Of a stretch of 64,000 nt of DNA, positions 35,419 through 43,846 are shown one piece after another. Position 1 is the first letter of the stretch; every line of letters starts with the position of its first letter. Origin of the DNA: an uncultured Dysgonomonas sp. (lineage in GTDB: Bacteria > Bacteroidota > Bacteroidia > Bacteroidales > Dysgonomonadaceae); contig NZ_LT599032.1 of assembly GCF_900079725.1 (NCBI RefSeq), positions 3,334,155 through 3,398,154 on the forward strand. Direction: 5' to 3'. The position numbers and the translations under genes are program-made. The notes under the pieces are model-generated. The model searched no databases. It was not told the DNA's origin and saw only the letters and a list, made by a program, of their open reading frames with translations.

Positions 35419-36810
35419 ATGCAAGGAAATAATATTATAACAGCAGTATCCACTCCGGCCGGTGTGGGAGGTATAGCTATCATTCGTTTGTCGGGCAAAG
35501 GATGTATTGAGTTGACCGGGTCTGTATTCAAGCCATATGGAAATAAAAAGTCAGGGGAACAGAAGGCAAATACAATCCGTTTCGGATACATAATGAAGGA
35601 TAATACAGTATTGGATGAAGTGTTGGTTAGTGTTTTTAAAGCTCCGCATTCGTTTACCGGTGAAGATGTTGTAGAAATCTCTTGTCATGGCTCTGTTTAT
35701 ATACAGCAAAATATTTTGCAGTTATTGATATCTAACGGTGCGGCTTTGGCTCAGCCCGGAGAATTTACACAACGGGCCTTTCTGAATGGTAAGATGGATT
35801 TGTCCCAAGCTGAGTCTGTAGCAGACCTGATTGCTTCTTCATCGGCAGCAACACACAGATTGGCAATGAATCAAATGCGTGGGGGATTTAGTAATAAATT
35901 GATAGAGCTGCGTACTGAACTCCTCAATTTTGCGTCCCTGATCGAACTGGAGCTTGACTTCTCGGAAGAAGATGTTGAATTTGCTAACAGGGAGCGGCTG
36001 AAAGAAACGGCTTATGATATTGAACTTCATATAAGGAAACTGGCTGAATCTTTCGAATTGGGAAATGCGGTGAAGAATGGTATTCCTGTTGCTATCATAG
36101 GTGAGACAAATGCAGGAAAGTCAACTCTATTGAATCTGCTGTTGCATGAGGAAAAAGCAATTGTTTCGGATATACATGGTACTACCCGTGATGTAATAGA
36201 GGATACGATTAATATACAAGGCCTTACATTCCGCCTGATAGATACAGCCGGGATACGTGATACGACTGACGAGATAGAGAGTATCGGGATAGAGCGTACA
36301 TTCAAAAAGATAGAGCAAGCCAATATTGTTCTTTGGATAGCGGATGTCAGTAGCTCGGATCAGCATCTTGAAGAATTGGCTGAAAAAATACTTCCTGCGT
36401 GTCAAGGCAAGAAGTTGATACTTGTATTCAATAAGGTTGACTCTATATCGCTGGAAAGGAAAATAGATAAGATGCAATTGTTTTTGCAGGAGATTCCTGA
36501 CCGTATCTTTATTTCGGCAAAATATGAACAAGGGACAAATGATCTGGAGGACTTGCTTGTGAAAGCGGCTGATATCCCGGAAATAGGAGAACAGGATGTA
36601 ATAGTAACCAATATGCGCCACTATACAGCGTTGGAAAATGCATTAGCTGCTATAAAGAGAGTTGGAGAAGGGTTGGAATTGCATCTGTCCGGAGATTTCC
36701 TGTCTCAGGATATTCGTGAATGTATGCATTATCTCGGTGAGATAACTGGGCAAATTTCTACAGATGAAATATTGGGGAATATTTTTAGTAAGTTTTGTAT
36801 CGGCAAATGA
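35419..36810 (+). CDS. mnmE: tRNA modification GTPase MnmE
   Basis: A 463-residue GTPase that with MnmG makes the 5-carboxymethylaminomethyl modification of wobble uridine in tRNA. The N-terminal formyl-THF-binding domain begins IITAVSTPAGVGGIAIIRLSG. The G domain shows GETNAGKST (P-loop), DTAGIRDT and NKVD. The C-terminus ends in CIGK, the invariant CxGK active-site motif. The ATG at 35419 is preferred over a TTG at 35404 because it fits the family N-terminus and the promoter distance. The gene is intact although integrase genes lie on both sides. Confidence 0.97.
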   Translation: MQGNNIITAVSTPAGVGGIAIIRLSGKGCIELTGSVFKPYGNKKSGEQKANTIRFGYIMKDNTVLDEVLVSVFKAPHSFTGEDVVEISCHGSVYIQQNILQLLISNGAALAQPGEFTQRAFLNGKMDLSQAESVADLIASSSAATHRLAMNQMRGGFSNKLIELRTELLNFASLIELELDFSEEDVEFANRERLKETAYDIELHIRKLAESFELGNAVKNGIPVAIIGETNAGKSTLLNLLLHEEKAIVSDIHGTTRDVIEDTINIQGLTFRLIDTAGIRDTTDEIESIGIERTFKKIEQANIVLWIADVSSSDQHLEELAEKILPACQGKKLILVFNKVDSISLERKIDKMQLFLQEIPDRIFISAKYEQGTNDLEDLLVKAADIPEIGEQDVIVTNMRHYTALENALAAIKRVGEGLELHLSGDFLSQDIRECMHYLGEITGQISTDEILGNIFSKFCIGK

Positions 36811-36851
36811 TAACTAATTAATATTGATCGAAAATAATTATCAATCATCAC

Positions 36852-36876
36852 AAAGTCATCATTTTATGATGGCTTT
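36852..36876 (+). terminator. mnmE terminator
   Basis: An 11-bp stem (36852-36862 with 36866-36876, one G-U pair), a 3-nt loop and a following T-rich tract lie 41 bp past the mnmE stop. Confidence 0.85.
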
Positions 36877-37004
36877 TCTTTTTCTCTATTCTATCTTTGC
36901 TAATCAATAATTATGGTTGTTTTGATAATATTTATGTCATTTTTGTACCGATCATCGGAAAAATTGCACTCTCGTTTGGATTGATAACGCAGATTATGCA
37001 TATT

Positions 37005-37050
37005 TGCAACATATAGCAACGCTGTGATACAAAGTGCAACATCAGGCAAC
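37005..37050. promoter_or_regulatory. Four phased GCAAC boxes, candidate operator
   Basis: GCAAC occurs at 37006-37010, 37016-37020, 37036-37040 and 37046-37050. The steps of 10, 20 and 10 bp put all four on one face of the helix. They form two 16-bp direct repeats (37005-37020 and 37035-37050) with 13 of 16 bases equal. They lie 30-75 bp upstream of a gene that encodes four tandem helix-turn-helix units. Confidence 0.65.
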
Positions 37051-37079
37051 AAATTTTAGCGAAGTTAAAGGATAGAATT

Positions 37080-38006
37080 ATGAGCAATAAATTAGAGATT
37101 ATAAAAAAATGTGAGTACTGCGGAAAAAGATTCGTAGCACAGAGAACGACTACCCGTTATTGTTCTCATCAATGTAACTCGAGGGCTTATAAAGAAGATA
37201 AGAAGAAGAGAAAGGTCGTAGGTCTCAACTATGCCATTATGCAGGAGATAGAACGGATTAGTGAACGCTTCGAAGAAATTCAGGATAAAGAGTTTCTGTC
37301 TGTGGTAGAAACAGCTTTTCTATTAAGTATTGAGAGGACCACTGTTTATCGCTATCTACATCGTGGACAATTAAAAGGAATCCGGATGGATGGCAAAACT
37401 TTTATTCGTCGTTCAGATATTGATGCGATGTTTGATAATGTCGAAAAATATGAGTCAAAGGCCAGGCCGAGTGTCGAAGCAAAACCGCTCACCGAATTCT
37501 ATACAGTAGCTGAGATCAAAGAAAAATTCAATATTAAAGAATCCTGGCTATTCAAAGTAGCCAGAGAGAATGATATACCTAAGACTCTGATTCGGGGAAA
37601 ATCCTATTTTAGCAAGAAGCACATTGATAAATATTTTGAAAAGAAAGGCATTAATGATTATCAGGATATTAGAGAATGGTACACAGTTGCGGATATTATG
37701 GAAAAGTATGGGTTGACTCTCAATGCAATATACAGCTTTGTCTCAGAGAATCAAATACCCAAGAAGAAGGATGGGCGAATGGTTTTATACTCCAAACATG
37801 ATTTCGATGTAGCAAAGGGATATGAAAAACCCAAGGAGCCTGAATATTATTCAGTAGAAGAAGCTATGGAAAAATATAACCTGACTCGTGATGCACTATA
37901 CCATTATATAAAGTATCATGATATACCCAAAATGAAAGATGGTCGATACATTAAGATATCGAAGCCTGAACTCGACAAATTGTTTAACCCTCAAATAACA
38001 CAATAA
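37080..38006 (+). CDS. Zinc-ribbon protein with four tandem HTH units
   Basis: A 308-residue protein. An N-terminal zinc ribbon uses Cys11, Cys14, Cys28 and Cys32 (C-x2-C then YCSHQC). Four excisionase/MerR-like HTH units follow at residues about 72-118, 140-186, 200-246 and 257-302, each starting with [FY]-x-[SV]-V and ending with a strand and S-K/R-x-D/E-[IL]-D/F pattern. The period is about 60 residues. It is 1 bp upstream of an integrase start, so it likely controls or assists integration and excision. Four phased GCAAC boxes lie just upstream. Confidence 0.8.
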   Translation: MSNKLEIIKKCEYCGKRFVAQRTTTRYCSHQCNSRAYKEDKKKRKVVGLNYAIMQEIERISERFEEIQDKEFLSVVETAFLLSIERTTVYRYLHRGQLKGIRMDGKTFIRRSDIDAMFDNVEKYESKARPSVEAKPLTEFYTVAEIKEKFNIKESWLFKVARENDIPKTLIRGKSYFSKKHIDKYFEKKGINDYQDIREWYTVADIMEKYGLTLNAIYSFVSENQIPKKKDGRMVLYSKHDFDVAKGYEKPKEPEYYSVEEAMEKYNLTRDALYHYIKYHDIPKMKDGRYIKISKPELDKLFNPQITQ

Positions 38007-38007
38007 T

Positions 38008-39114
38008 ATGGCAACACTGACGAGAGTTCATCTCAGACAACGAGATGTAACAAGAGGAAGGATAAGCCTCTATTTAGACTACTACCCTGCAATTCGTGAT
38101 CCTCACTCCATGAAGATGACACGGCGTGAGTATTTGGGTATTTACATTTATGCAAAGCCTAGAAATGAATTCGAAAAAGAATTCAACAACGAAATGTTGA
38201 TGAAAGCTGAGGCTATCAGAAGCATAAGGGTACAATCCATCATTAATGAGGAATTCGGTTTTTTAGACAAGAATAAAGCAAAAGCGGATTTTCTTATCTA
38301 CTTCAAAACTAAAGCAGAAAGGAAAGATCAGAAATGGATGAAAGTGTATCTACATTTTTCTAACTTCGTCAAAGGCAAATGTACTTTCGGACAAGTAACT
38401 GTAGATCTATGCAATCGTTTTAGAGATTATTTGCAGGATGCAAGGCAATTGAAAAACAAGAACTATCGGATATCGCAGAATTCAGCATCCGGATATTTCT
38501 CTACCTTCAGAGCATTATTGAAGGTCGCCTATAAAGAGAAGTTTTTTAGAGAGAATTTGAATGACTTTCTTGATTCAATAGAAACAACTGATGTAAAGAA
38601 AGAATATCTCACGTTGGATGAAGTCAAGTTGCTAGCCAACACCCCATGCGATGATTACCCGATATTGAAAACTGCTTCTTTGTTCTCCTGCATGACCGGA
38701 TTGCGAATCAGTGATATATTGAAACTCGATTGGAAAGAAATAGAGCCAGCTTCGGATGGAGGCTACTGCATGCGATTACGAACAGAAAAGACTGAAACAG
38801 AAACAACCTTGCCAATAAGCGACGAGGCTTTGGATTTATGTGGCAAACGAGGAAAAGGAAAAGTCTTCAAAGGCCTACAACGAAGCATGACTCAGCAACC
38901 ATTAAAAGCATGGGTTGCGAGTGCCGGAATAACAAAACACATCACATTCCATTGCTTTAGGCATACTTTTGCTACCTTGCAAATTGCTTTAGGTACAGAT
39001 ATTTACACTGTGAGTAAGATGCTTACTTATAAAAATGTCTCTACAACACAGATATATGCGGATTTAGTTAGTTCGAAGAAACGAGAATCGGCGAATAAAA
39101 TAAGCTTAAAATAA
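38008..39114 (+). CDS. Tyrosine recombinase/integrase
   Basis: A 368-residue integrase. An N-terminal arm-type domain begins TLTRVHLRQRDVTRGRISLYL. The core-binding domain is at about 100-200, and the catalytic domain has Arg in CMTGLRISDILKLDW, His-x-x-Arg in HCFRHTFATLQIALG, and Tyr in TTQIYADLV. The set RHRY is complete, so it should be active. It is coupled to the HTH-array gene (1-bp gap) and followed by the RhuM-Doc gene after 6 bp. Confidence 0.93.
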   Translation: MATLTRVHLRQRDVTRGRISLYLDYYPAIRDPHSMKMTRREYLGIYIYAKPRNEFEKEFNNEMLMKAEAIRSIRVQSIINEEFGFLDKNKAKADFLIYFKTKAERKDQKWMKVYLHFSNFVKGKCTFGQVTVDLCNRFRDYLQDARQLKNKNYRISQNSASGYFSTFRALLKVAYKEKFFRENLNDFLDSIETTDVKKEYLTLDEVKLLANTPCDDYPILKTASLFSCMTGLRISDILKLDWKEIEPASDGGYCMRLRTEKTETETTLPISDEALDLCGKRGKGKVFKGLQRSMTQQPLKAWVASAGITKHITFHCFRHTFATLQIALGTDIYTVSKMLTYKNVSTTQIYADLVSSKKRESANKISLK

Positions 39115-39120
39115 AATACA

Positions 39121-40104
39121 ATGAATAAAGGAGAAGTTATAATATATCAAACACCTGATGGTAATACCCTGTTAGATGTGCAATTAGAGGATGAGACTGT
39201 ATGGCTATCACTAAATCAAATATCAACACTGTTCGAACGAGATAAATCTGTAATATCAAGACATATACGCAATATTTATAGAGAACAGGAGCTGGAAGAA
39301 AAAGCAACTGTTGCAAAAAATGCAACAGTTCAAAATGAGAACGATCGTGAAGTTCTTAGACAAATAGAGTATTACAATCTTGATGTAATAATATCAGTTG
39401 GTTATCGTGTAAAATCACAGCGAGGTACTCAGTTTCGTATTTGGGCGAATAATATTCTGAAAGAATATCTTATCAAAGGATATGCTATAAATCAAAATGC
39501 CAAGAATGAGCAATTGGAAAACTTGAAGAAAACAGTCAAGCTTCTTTCTAATGTAATTGCTTCTAAAGCTTTATCTGCTGATGAAGCGACGGGGTTATTG
39601 CGTGTAATAACAGACTATACCTATGCTTTAGACACCTTAGATAGATACGATTATCAAAAACTTGAGATTGAAAAAACGACGGTCGATGAACCTTTCAGAG
39701 CGAATTATGACAATGCGATGGAAGCTATTTATGTATTGAGAGATAAGTTTGGAAGTGGAGGTTTGTTCGGAAATGAGAAAGATCAGTCTTTCAAAAGTTC
39801 AATTAGTACCATTTATCAAACATTTGGAGGAGAAGAATTATATCCCAGCATAGAAGAAAAAGCAGCTATGTTGCTATACTTAGTGACTAAAAACCATTCA
39901 TTCAGCGATGGAAATAAGCGAATTGCAGCATTCCTATTCCTTTGGTTTTTAGAGAAAAATGATATTCTATATAAAAGTGACAGTACAAGACTTATTGAAA
40001 ACAATACGCTCGTTGCTCTTACTCTGATGATTGCGGAAAGCCGTACAGAAGAAAAAGATATTATGGTAAAAGTTATTGTGAATCTGATAAATCAGAATAA
40101 TTGA
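39121..40104 (+). CDS. RhuM-Doc/Fic fusion protein
   Basis: A 327-residue two-domain protein. Residues 1-130 are a RhuM-type domain (VWLSLNQISTLFERDKSVISRHI, LRQIEYYNLDVIISVGYRV, RIWANNILKEYLIKGYAIN). Residues 170-327 hold a Doc/Fic domain with HSFSDGNKRIAAF, the HxFxDGNKR nucleotide-binding motif. Such fusions are known in mobile islands. Doc/Fic proteins transfer phosphate or AMP to target proteins, so this could be a toxin or a regulator. No obvious separate antitoxin ORF is next to it. Its position right after an integrase suggests cargo. Confidence 0.88.
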   Translation: MNKGEVIIYQTPDGNTLLDVQLEDETVWLSLNQISTLFERDKSVISRHIRNIYREQELEEKATVAKNATVQNENDREVLRQIEYYNLDVIISVGYRVKSQRGTQFRIWANNILKEYLIKGYAINQNAKNEQLENLKKTVKLLSNVIASKALSADEATGLLRVITDYTYALDTLDRYDYQKLEIEKTTVDEPFRANYDNAMEAIYVLRDKFGSGGLFGNEKDQSFKSSISTIYQTFGGEELYPSIEEKAAMLLYLVTKNHSFSDGNKRIAAFLFLWFLEKNDILYKSDSTRLIENNTLVALTLMIAESRTEEKDIMVKVIVNLINQNN

Positions 40105-40158
40105 TAGAGTCAACGACAAAATAGAGAATTGGCGAATAAAATAAATTTTATCCCACAT

Positions 40159-41214
40159 ATGAACATTACGATAAAAAATATACGCCTAAAGAGTCAGCAG
40201 CTATCAGAACAGCTATTTGATACCCCAAAAGAAGTGGTATCGTGGATGGGAGCTGTGCAGGCTCAGGATTTCACTATGGCAAAATGGGCTATTGCCATCA
40301 GATCGAAACAATGTACAGAACAAGATATCGAAGAAGCTTTCAACCGGGGAGATTTTCTTCGAACCCATATCATGCGGCCAACCTGGCATTTTGTTTCTGC
40401 GGAGGATATCAGGTGGCTTCTGAAATTGACAGGAGAGCGAATTAAAGGCGCATGGAAATATGTAAAAGATTTGAAGCTTGACGAACAGGAACTTACAAAA
40501 TGTTATAAACTGTTAGAAAGGACACTGAGGGACAATAACCATCAGACCAAGGACGAGATTACAAAAATATTCGAGCAGGAAGGATTAGGGGCTACCGAAA
40601 GACATATATATCTTTTTACAATGTTGGCAGAAGCTGATGGCATTATATGTAGTGGCTCATTGAAAGAGAAAAAACAAACATATGCACTACTAGAAGAAAG
40701 AGCTCCCCTAAGCAAAGATATACACAGGGATGAAGCACTGGCTAAGCTAGCTCAAAGATATATGCAGAGCCATTCTCCTGCAAGCTTACAGGATTTTGTC
40801 TGGTGGTCGGGATTGACGATCAAAGATTGCAGACACGCTTTTAGTCTAATAGACAATGAATTGATAAAAGATCATTTCGGTTCTACGGAATTGTATATTC
40901 ACAAAGACTATAATGAATGCGCTTCTTCGGATACAAATATACTTCACTTCCTACCTGCATATGATGAGTATCTTATCAGCTACAAGGATAGGACAAATGT
41001 TCTAGACTTAGAGCATCATCCGAAAGCTTTTAATAACTATGGTATATTTCAATCAATTATACTGTATAATGGCCATGGTGTAGGTAATTGGAAAAAGATT
41101 AAGAAAGCGAAAGGGATTGATTTTGATATTTCTTTTTGGGATAGTAAGTTCAAAATAGATAAGGAGTTACTTGCCTTAGAAGGGAAGAAGTTCCAGGATT
41201 ATATTAAGAAATAA
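40159..41214 (+). CDS. Winged-helix DNA-binding protein (AlkZ-like)
   Basis: A 351-residue protein from the ATG at 40159; an upstream TTG at 40129 is less likely. The family blocks are VVSWMGAVQAQDFTMAKWAIAIRS, FLRTHIMRPTWHFVSAEDIRWLL, and a later FVWWSGLTIKDCR and FLPAYDEYLISYKDR. These are typical of the winged-helix (HTH_42) family that includes AlkZ, a DNA glycosylase that opens interstrand crosslinks. The QxQ motif of true AlkZ is represented here by QAQ, so glycosylase activity is possible. It sits in the integrase island. Confidence 0.82.
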   Translation: MNITIKNIRLKSQQLSEQLFDTPKEVVSWMGAVQAQDFTMAKWAIAIRSKQCTEQDIEEAFNRGDFLRTHIMRPTWHFVSAEDIRWLLKLTGERIKGAWKYVKDLKLDEQELTKCYKLLERTLRDNNHQTKDEITKIFEQEGLGATERHIYLFTMLAEADGIICSGSLKEKKQTYALLEERAPLSKDIHRDEALAKLAQRYMQSHSPASLQDFVWWSGLTIKDCRHAFSLIDNELIKDHFGSTELYIHKDYNECASSDTNILHFLPAYDEYLISYKDRTNVLDLEHHPKAFNNYGIFQSIILYNGHGVGNWKKIKKAKGIDFDISFWDSKFKIDKELLALEGKKFQDYIKK

Positions 41215-41222
41215 GAATAGCA

Positions 41223-41756
41223 ATGAATTTCAAAGCTAAATTATCGGAGCAGATTGGTATGGATGATATCCATGAAATACTTCGTTTAACCCAACAAAGT
41301 GACAAGCGAAAGCAAGAATTATATGATTTAGTTATTGGAGAAGATGAAAAAATAGGATATCATGCGGCTTGGATCTTTACACATTTTTCTCCGGAAGCTA
41401 ATAAATGGTTGTATGAAAAGCAAGATGAACTTATTGATGAAGTGATGATGTGTGAGCATGGAGGTAAACGGAGAGTTGTCCTCAATCTGCTTTACAAACA
41501 GCCTCTGGCTGATCCTCCGAGGGTTGATTTTTTGGATTTCTGTCTGGAGCGAATGCTTTCTGTTAAGGAATTACCGGGTGTTCAGTCTCTCTGTATGAAA
41601 ATAGCTTACGAACTTTGTCGTACTATTCCTGAGTTAACCCAGGAATTGAAAACTACTCTAGAGATGATGGAAGGGGAGTTATGCCCGGCTATCAGATCTG
41701 TGCGAAAGAATATTCTTAAAGCAATTCCGAAAGGGAAAAGCTTACAAAAATATTAG
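41223..41756 (+). CDS. Helical-repeat protein, function unknown
   Basis: A 177-residue soluble protein made of amphipathic helices with HEAT-like spacing: DEKIGYHAAWIFTHFSPEANKWL, KRRVVLNLLYKQPL, LCMKIAYELCRTIPELTQELKTTLEMM. No catalytic motif is visible. It is 8 bp downstream of the AlkZ-like gene on the same strand. Many AlkD-type DNA glycosylases are HEAT-like, but the needed residues are not evident and the length is too short. It is best kept as a hypothetical protein. Confidence 0.6.
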   Translation: MNFKAKLSEQIGMDDIHEILRLTQQSDKRKQELYDLVIGEDEKIGYHAAWIFTHFSPEANKWLYEKQDELIDEVMMCEHGGKRRVVLNLLYKQPLADPPRVDFLDFCLERMLSVKELPGVQSLCMKIAYELCRTIPELTQELKTTLEMMEGELCPAIRSVRKNILKAIPKGKSLQKY

Positions 41757-41759
41757 TAT

Positions 41760-41936
41760 ATGAACTACAAAGATCCCGATAATATCTTTTTAATCATCTG
41801 TGGGGCAATGGGGATTGGCTTAATAGCTCTCGTTTTTAGGTATCTTTTTATTGGATTGGGATTTGACTCTTTTGGTGCAAATCTCGTATTTGTTATTGTA
41901 TTTGTTGTATCTAAATTAAATCGGTATCAGGCATAA
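41760..41936 (+). CDS. Small two-helix membrane protein
   Basis: A 58-residue ORF beginning MNYKDPDNIF with two predicted transmembrane stretches (residues 10-34 and 41-51) and a short basic tail KLNRYQA. It starts 3 bp after the preceding stop, which supports expression. No family is recognised. The spacer 41937-42107 after it is AT-rich and must hold the promoter of the TonB-C/rSAM operon. Confidence 0.5.
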   Translation: MNYKDPDNIFLIICGAMGIGLIALVFRYLFIGLGFDSFGANLVFVIVFVVSKLNRYQA

Positions 41937-42107
41937 ATGTATGATCGAGCATCGGAAAATATCGGATCTGCCCAAAGAAAGGATTCTTATTAGAATCGAT
42001 GAGTTTTTAAGATTTATATTATTTGTACAATATAAAACAAACATAAATAAAAACTGCTACATTTATAGAATAGAATATCCTAATGGCTCTATAGATAAAA
42101 ATATATC

Positions 42108-42947
42108 ATGAAACTCAAATTGTACAAATCTATTTTTTATGTATTTTCCTTTCTGTCTGATAAGACGAATGGGGCGAGTTTTTTTGTTAAATATAAGCTT
42201 TTATTGGGAACTCTTATTATCGGATTGGCCGGAACATCTGCAAAAGCTCAAAAGAGAGACGCCATAAGTGATACAATAGCTCTTCGCAAACCTCTTCACT
42301 CGGAGATGGCATCCTGCTATAAAGTCGCGATTGATTCGACTGAAATCAACAATATTTCAGATACTTTAAAGGTTAAAGAGGCTGTCGTTGTTGGGAGTAG
42401 ATCAATAGTTAAAGACCGTTCGAATATTGCTTGTTATGCGGTCCAAGTCGTAGACGGACCAATAATAAAAGCCAAAAATTCTGTAAGCGTAGATTCTATA
42501 ATAAGCAAATCATTAAAGATGGATATTACAAATGAACTTACAGGTATCATGTGTTATGGCATTATAGTTAATCCATATAATAATGATGATGACATATATG
42601 CTTCCAGACCTAAAGAAAGTGAATTCGATTATGATCAGGTAATAATAAAGCCCATATCTCCAGTTGGCAATCTTGAAGATTTTGGTAAATGGGTACAACA
42701 TAATATTCTATATACTGAACAAATGCGCAGGAATGGGATCGAAGGAGAGGTAAAACTCAGCTTTATTATAAATAAAAAAGGAAAGGTAACCAATAAAAAG
42801 ATTGTAAAAAGCCTATCGAAAGAAGCAGATAAGGAAGTTCTTAAGGTAATATCGAAATCTAAAAGATGGAAACCCGGGCAGATCTATGGAGCTCCGGCAA
42901 AAACAAGAATAACAATTACGGTTAATATTAGTAGCAACATCGAATGA
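42108..42947 (+). CDS. Exported TonB-C-like protein with three Cys-Tyr sites (paralogue 1)
   Basis: A 279-residue protein. The N-terminus has a charged start, then DKTNG, then VKYKLLLGTLIIGLAGT and a signal-peptidase-like AKA/Q near residue 48. The C-terminal 90 residues form a TonB C-terminal-like domain (NGIEGEVKLSFIINKKGKV then KRWKPGQIYG). The only three cysteines, at 70, 109 and 149, are each followed by Tyr (SCYK, ACYA, MCYG), about 40 residues apart. It overlaps the next gene by 4 bp. It may be a substrate of the downstream radical SAM enzyme. Function beyond that is unknown. Confidence 0.75.
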   Translation: MKLKLYKSIFYVFSFLSDKTNGASFFVKYKLLLGTLIIGLAGTSAKAQKRDAISDTIALRKPLHSEMASCYKVAIDSTEINNISDTLKVKEAVVVGSRSIVKDRSNIACYAVQVVDGPIIKAKNSVSVDSIISKSLKMDITNELTGIMCYGIIVNPYNNDDDIYASRPKESEFDYDQVIIKPISPVGNLEDFGKWVQHNILYTEQMRRNGIEGEVKLSFIINKKGKVTNKKIVKSLSKEADKEVLKVISKSKRWKPGQIYGAPAKTRITITVNISSNIE

Positions 42948-43846
42948 AACTCAAATCATATAACATATTATTTTGCCTATTCTCTTTTCTTGCAGACAAG
43001 ACAAATGGGTCGCCGATCTTTGTCAAGTATAAATTATTACTGGGTACATTGATTATTGGTATAGCAGGGACAACTGCTCAAGCACAGCGAAAAGTAGAGA
43101 TAAGTTGTTATGATACGATACCTCCTCGTGTACCGCAAAATAAGGAAATAACAACTAGGACTACGGCATCTTTAGAAAAACAAAACAATAGGCGCGATAG
43201 TCTTATAGAAATAAAGGGAAGAGTAAAGGATGAGCATGGAGACTTTATAGCCGGAGTATCGATTGTTGTAAAAGGGACTATAAATGGAATAGTTTCTGAT
43301 ATAGACGGAGCTTTTAGTATTATGGCCAAATCCACCGACAAACTCGTGTTTTCTTTTGTTGGTATGGAAAGTCGAGAAATGTCTGTTTCAACAATGAGTG
43401 GTGGAGAAGCAATAATAACAATGAAAGATTCAGAGATGATTCTCTGTTATGAAGTTATAGTTGTTAGTACTCCAAAATTCAGAGATGATATATATTCACC
43501 CGGAGTGAAGCCAATAACTAAGATATCGTATAATGAAATATCTAAAAAGCCAGTTTCTCCTGTAGGTGACCTCGGAAGTTTTCAAAAATGGGTACAGGGT
43601 AATATCCGATATAGCGAACAGATGAAGAAAGATAACGTCAATGGAGAAGTTATCCTTAGTTTTGCCATTGATAGAAAAGGAAGATTGGTAGATGAGAAAG
43701 TGATAGGGAAGTTATCAAAAGATGCCGATGAAGAAGCCTTGAGGTCCTTATCGTTGTCCGGAGTATGGGAGCCCGGAATCCATTATGATGGCAAGCCGGT
43801 TAAAACAACAATGACTATTAGTCTAAATTTCAGAGATGAAAAATAA
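42944..43846 (+). CDS. Exported TonB-C-like protein with carboxypeptidase-regulatory domain (paralogue 2)
   Basis: A 300-residue paralogue of the preceding protein. The first 48 residues are nearly the same (DKTNG, FVKYKLLLGTLIIG), and the C-terminal TonB-like domain is shared. Between them is a carboxypeptidase-D-regulatory-like (DUF4480-type) domain, about residues 88-160, with IKGRVKDEHGDFIAGVSIVVKG-type sequence and FSFVGMESREM. Mature cysteines are only C55 and C168, both followed by Tyr. A third Cys (11) lies in the N-terminal hydrophobic region. MILCYEVIVV and the following DDIY match MCYGIIVN and DDIY in paralogue 1. The stop overlaps the rSAM start by 11 bp. Confidence 0.78.
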   Translation: MKLKSYNILFCLFSFLADKTNGSPIFVKYKLLLGTLIIGIAGTTAQAQRKVEISCYDTIPPRVPQNKEITTRTTASLEKQNNRRDSLIEIKGRVKDEHGDFIAGVSIVVKGTINGIVSDIDGAFSIMAKSTDKLVFSFVGMESREMSVSTMSGGEAIITMKDSEMILCYEVIVVSTPKFRDDIYSPGVKPITKISYNEISKKPVSPVGDLGSFQKWVQGNIRYSEQMKKDNVNGEVILSFAIDRKGRLVDEKVIGKLSKDADEEALRSLSLSGVWEPGIHYDGKPVKTTMTISLNFRDEK

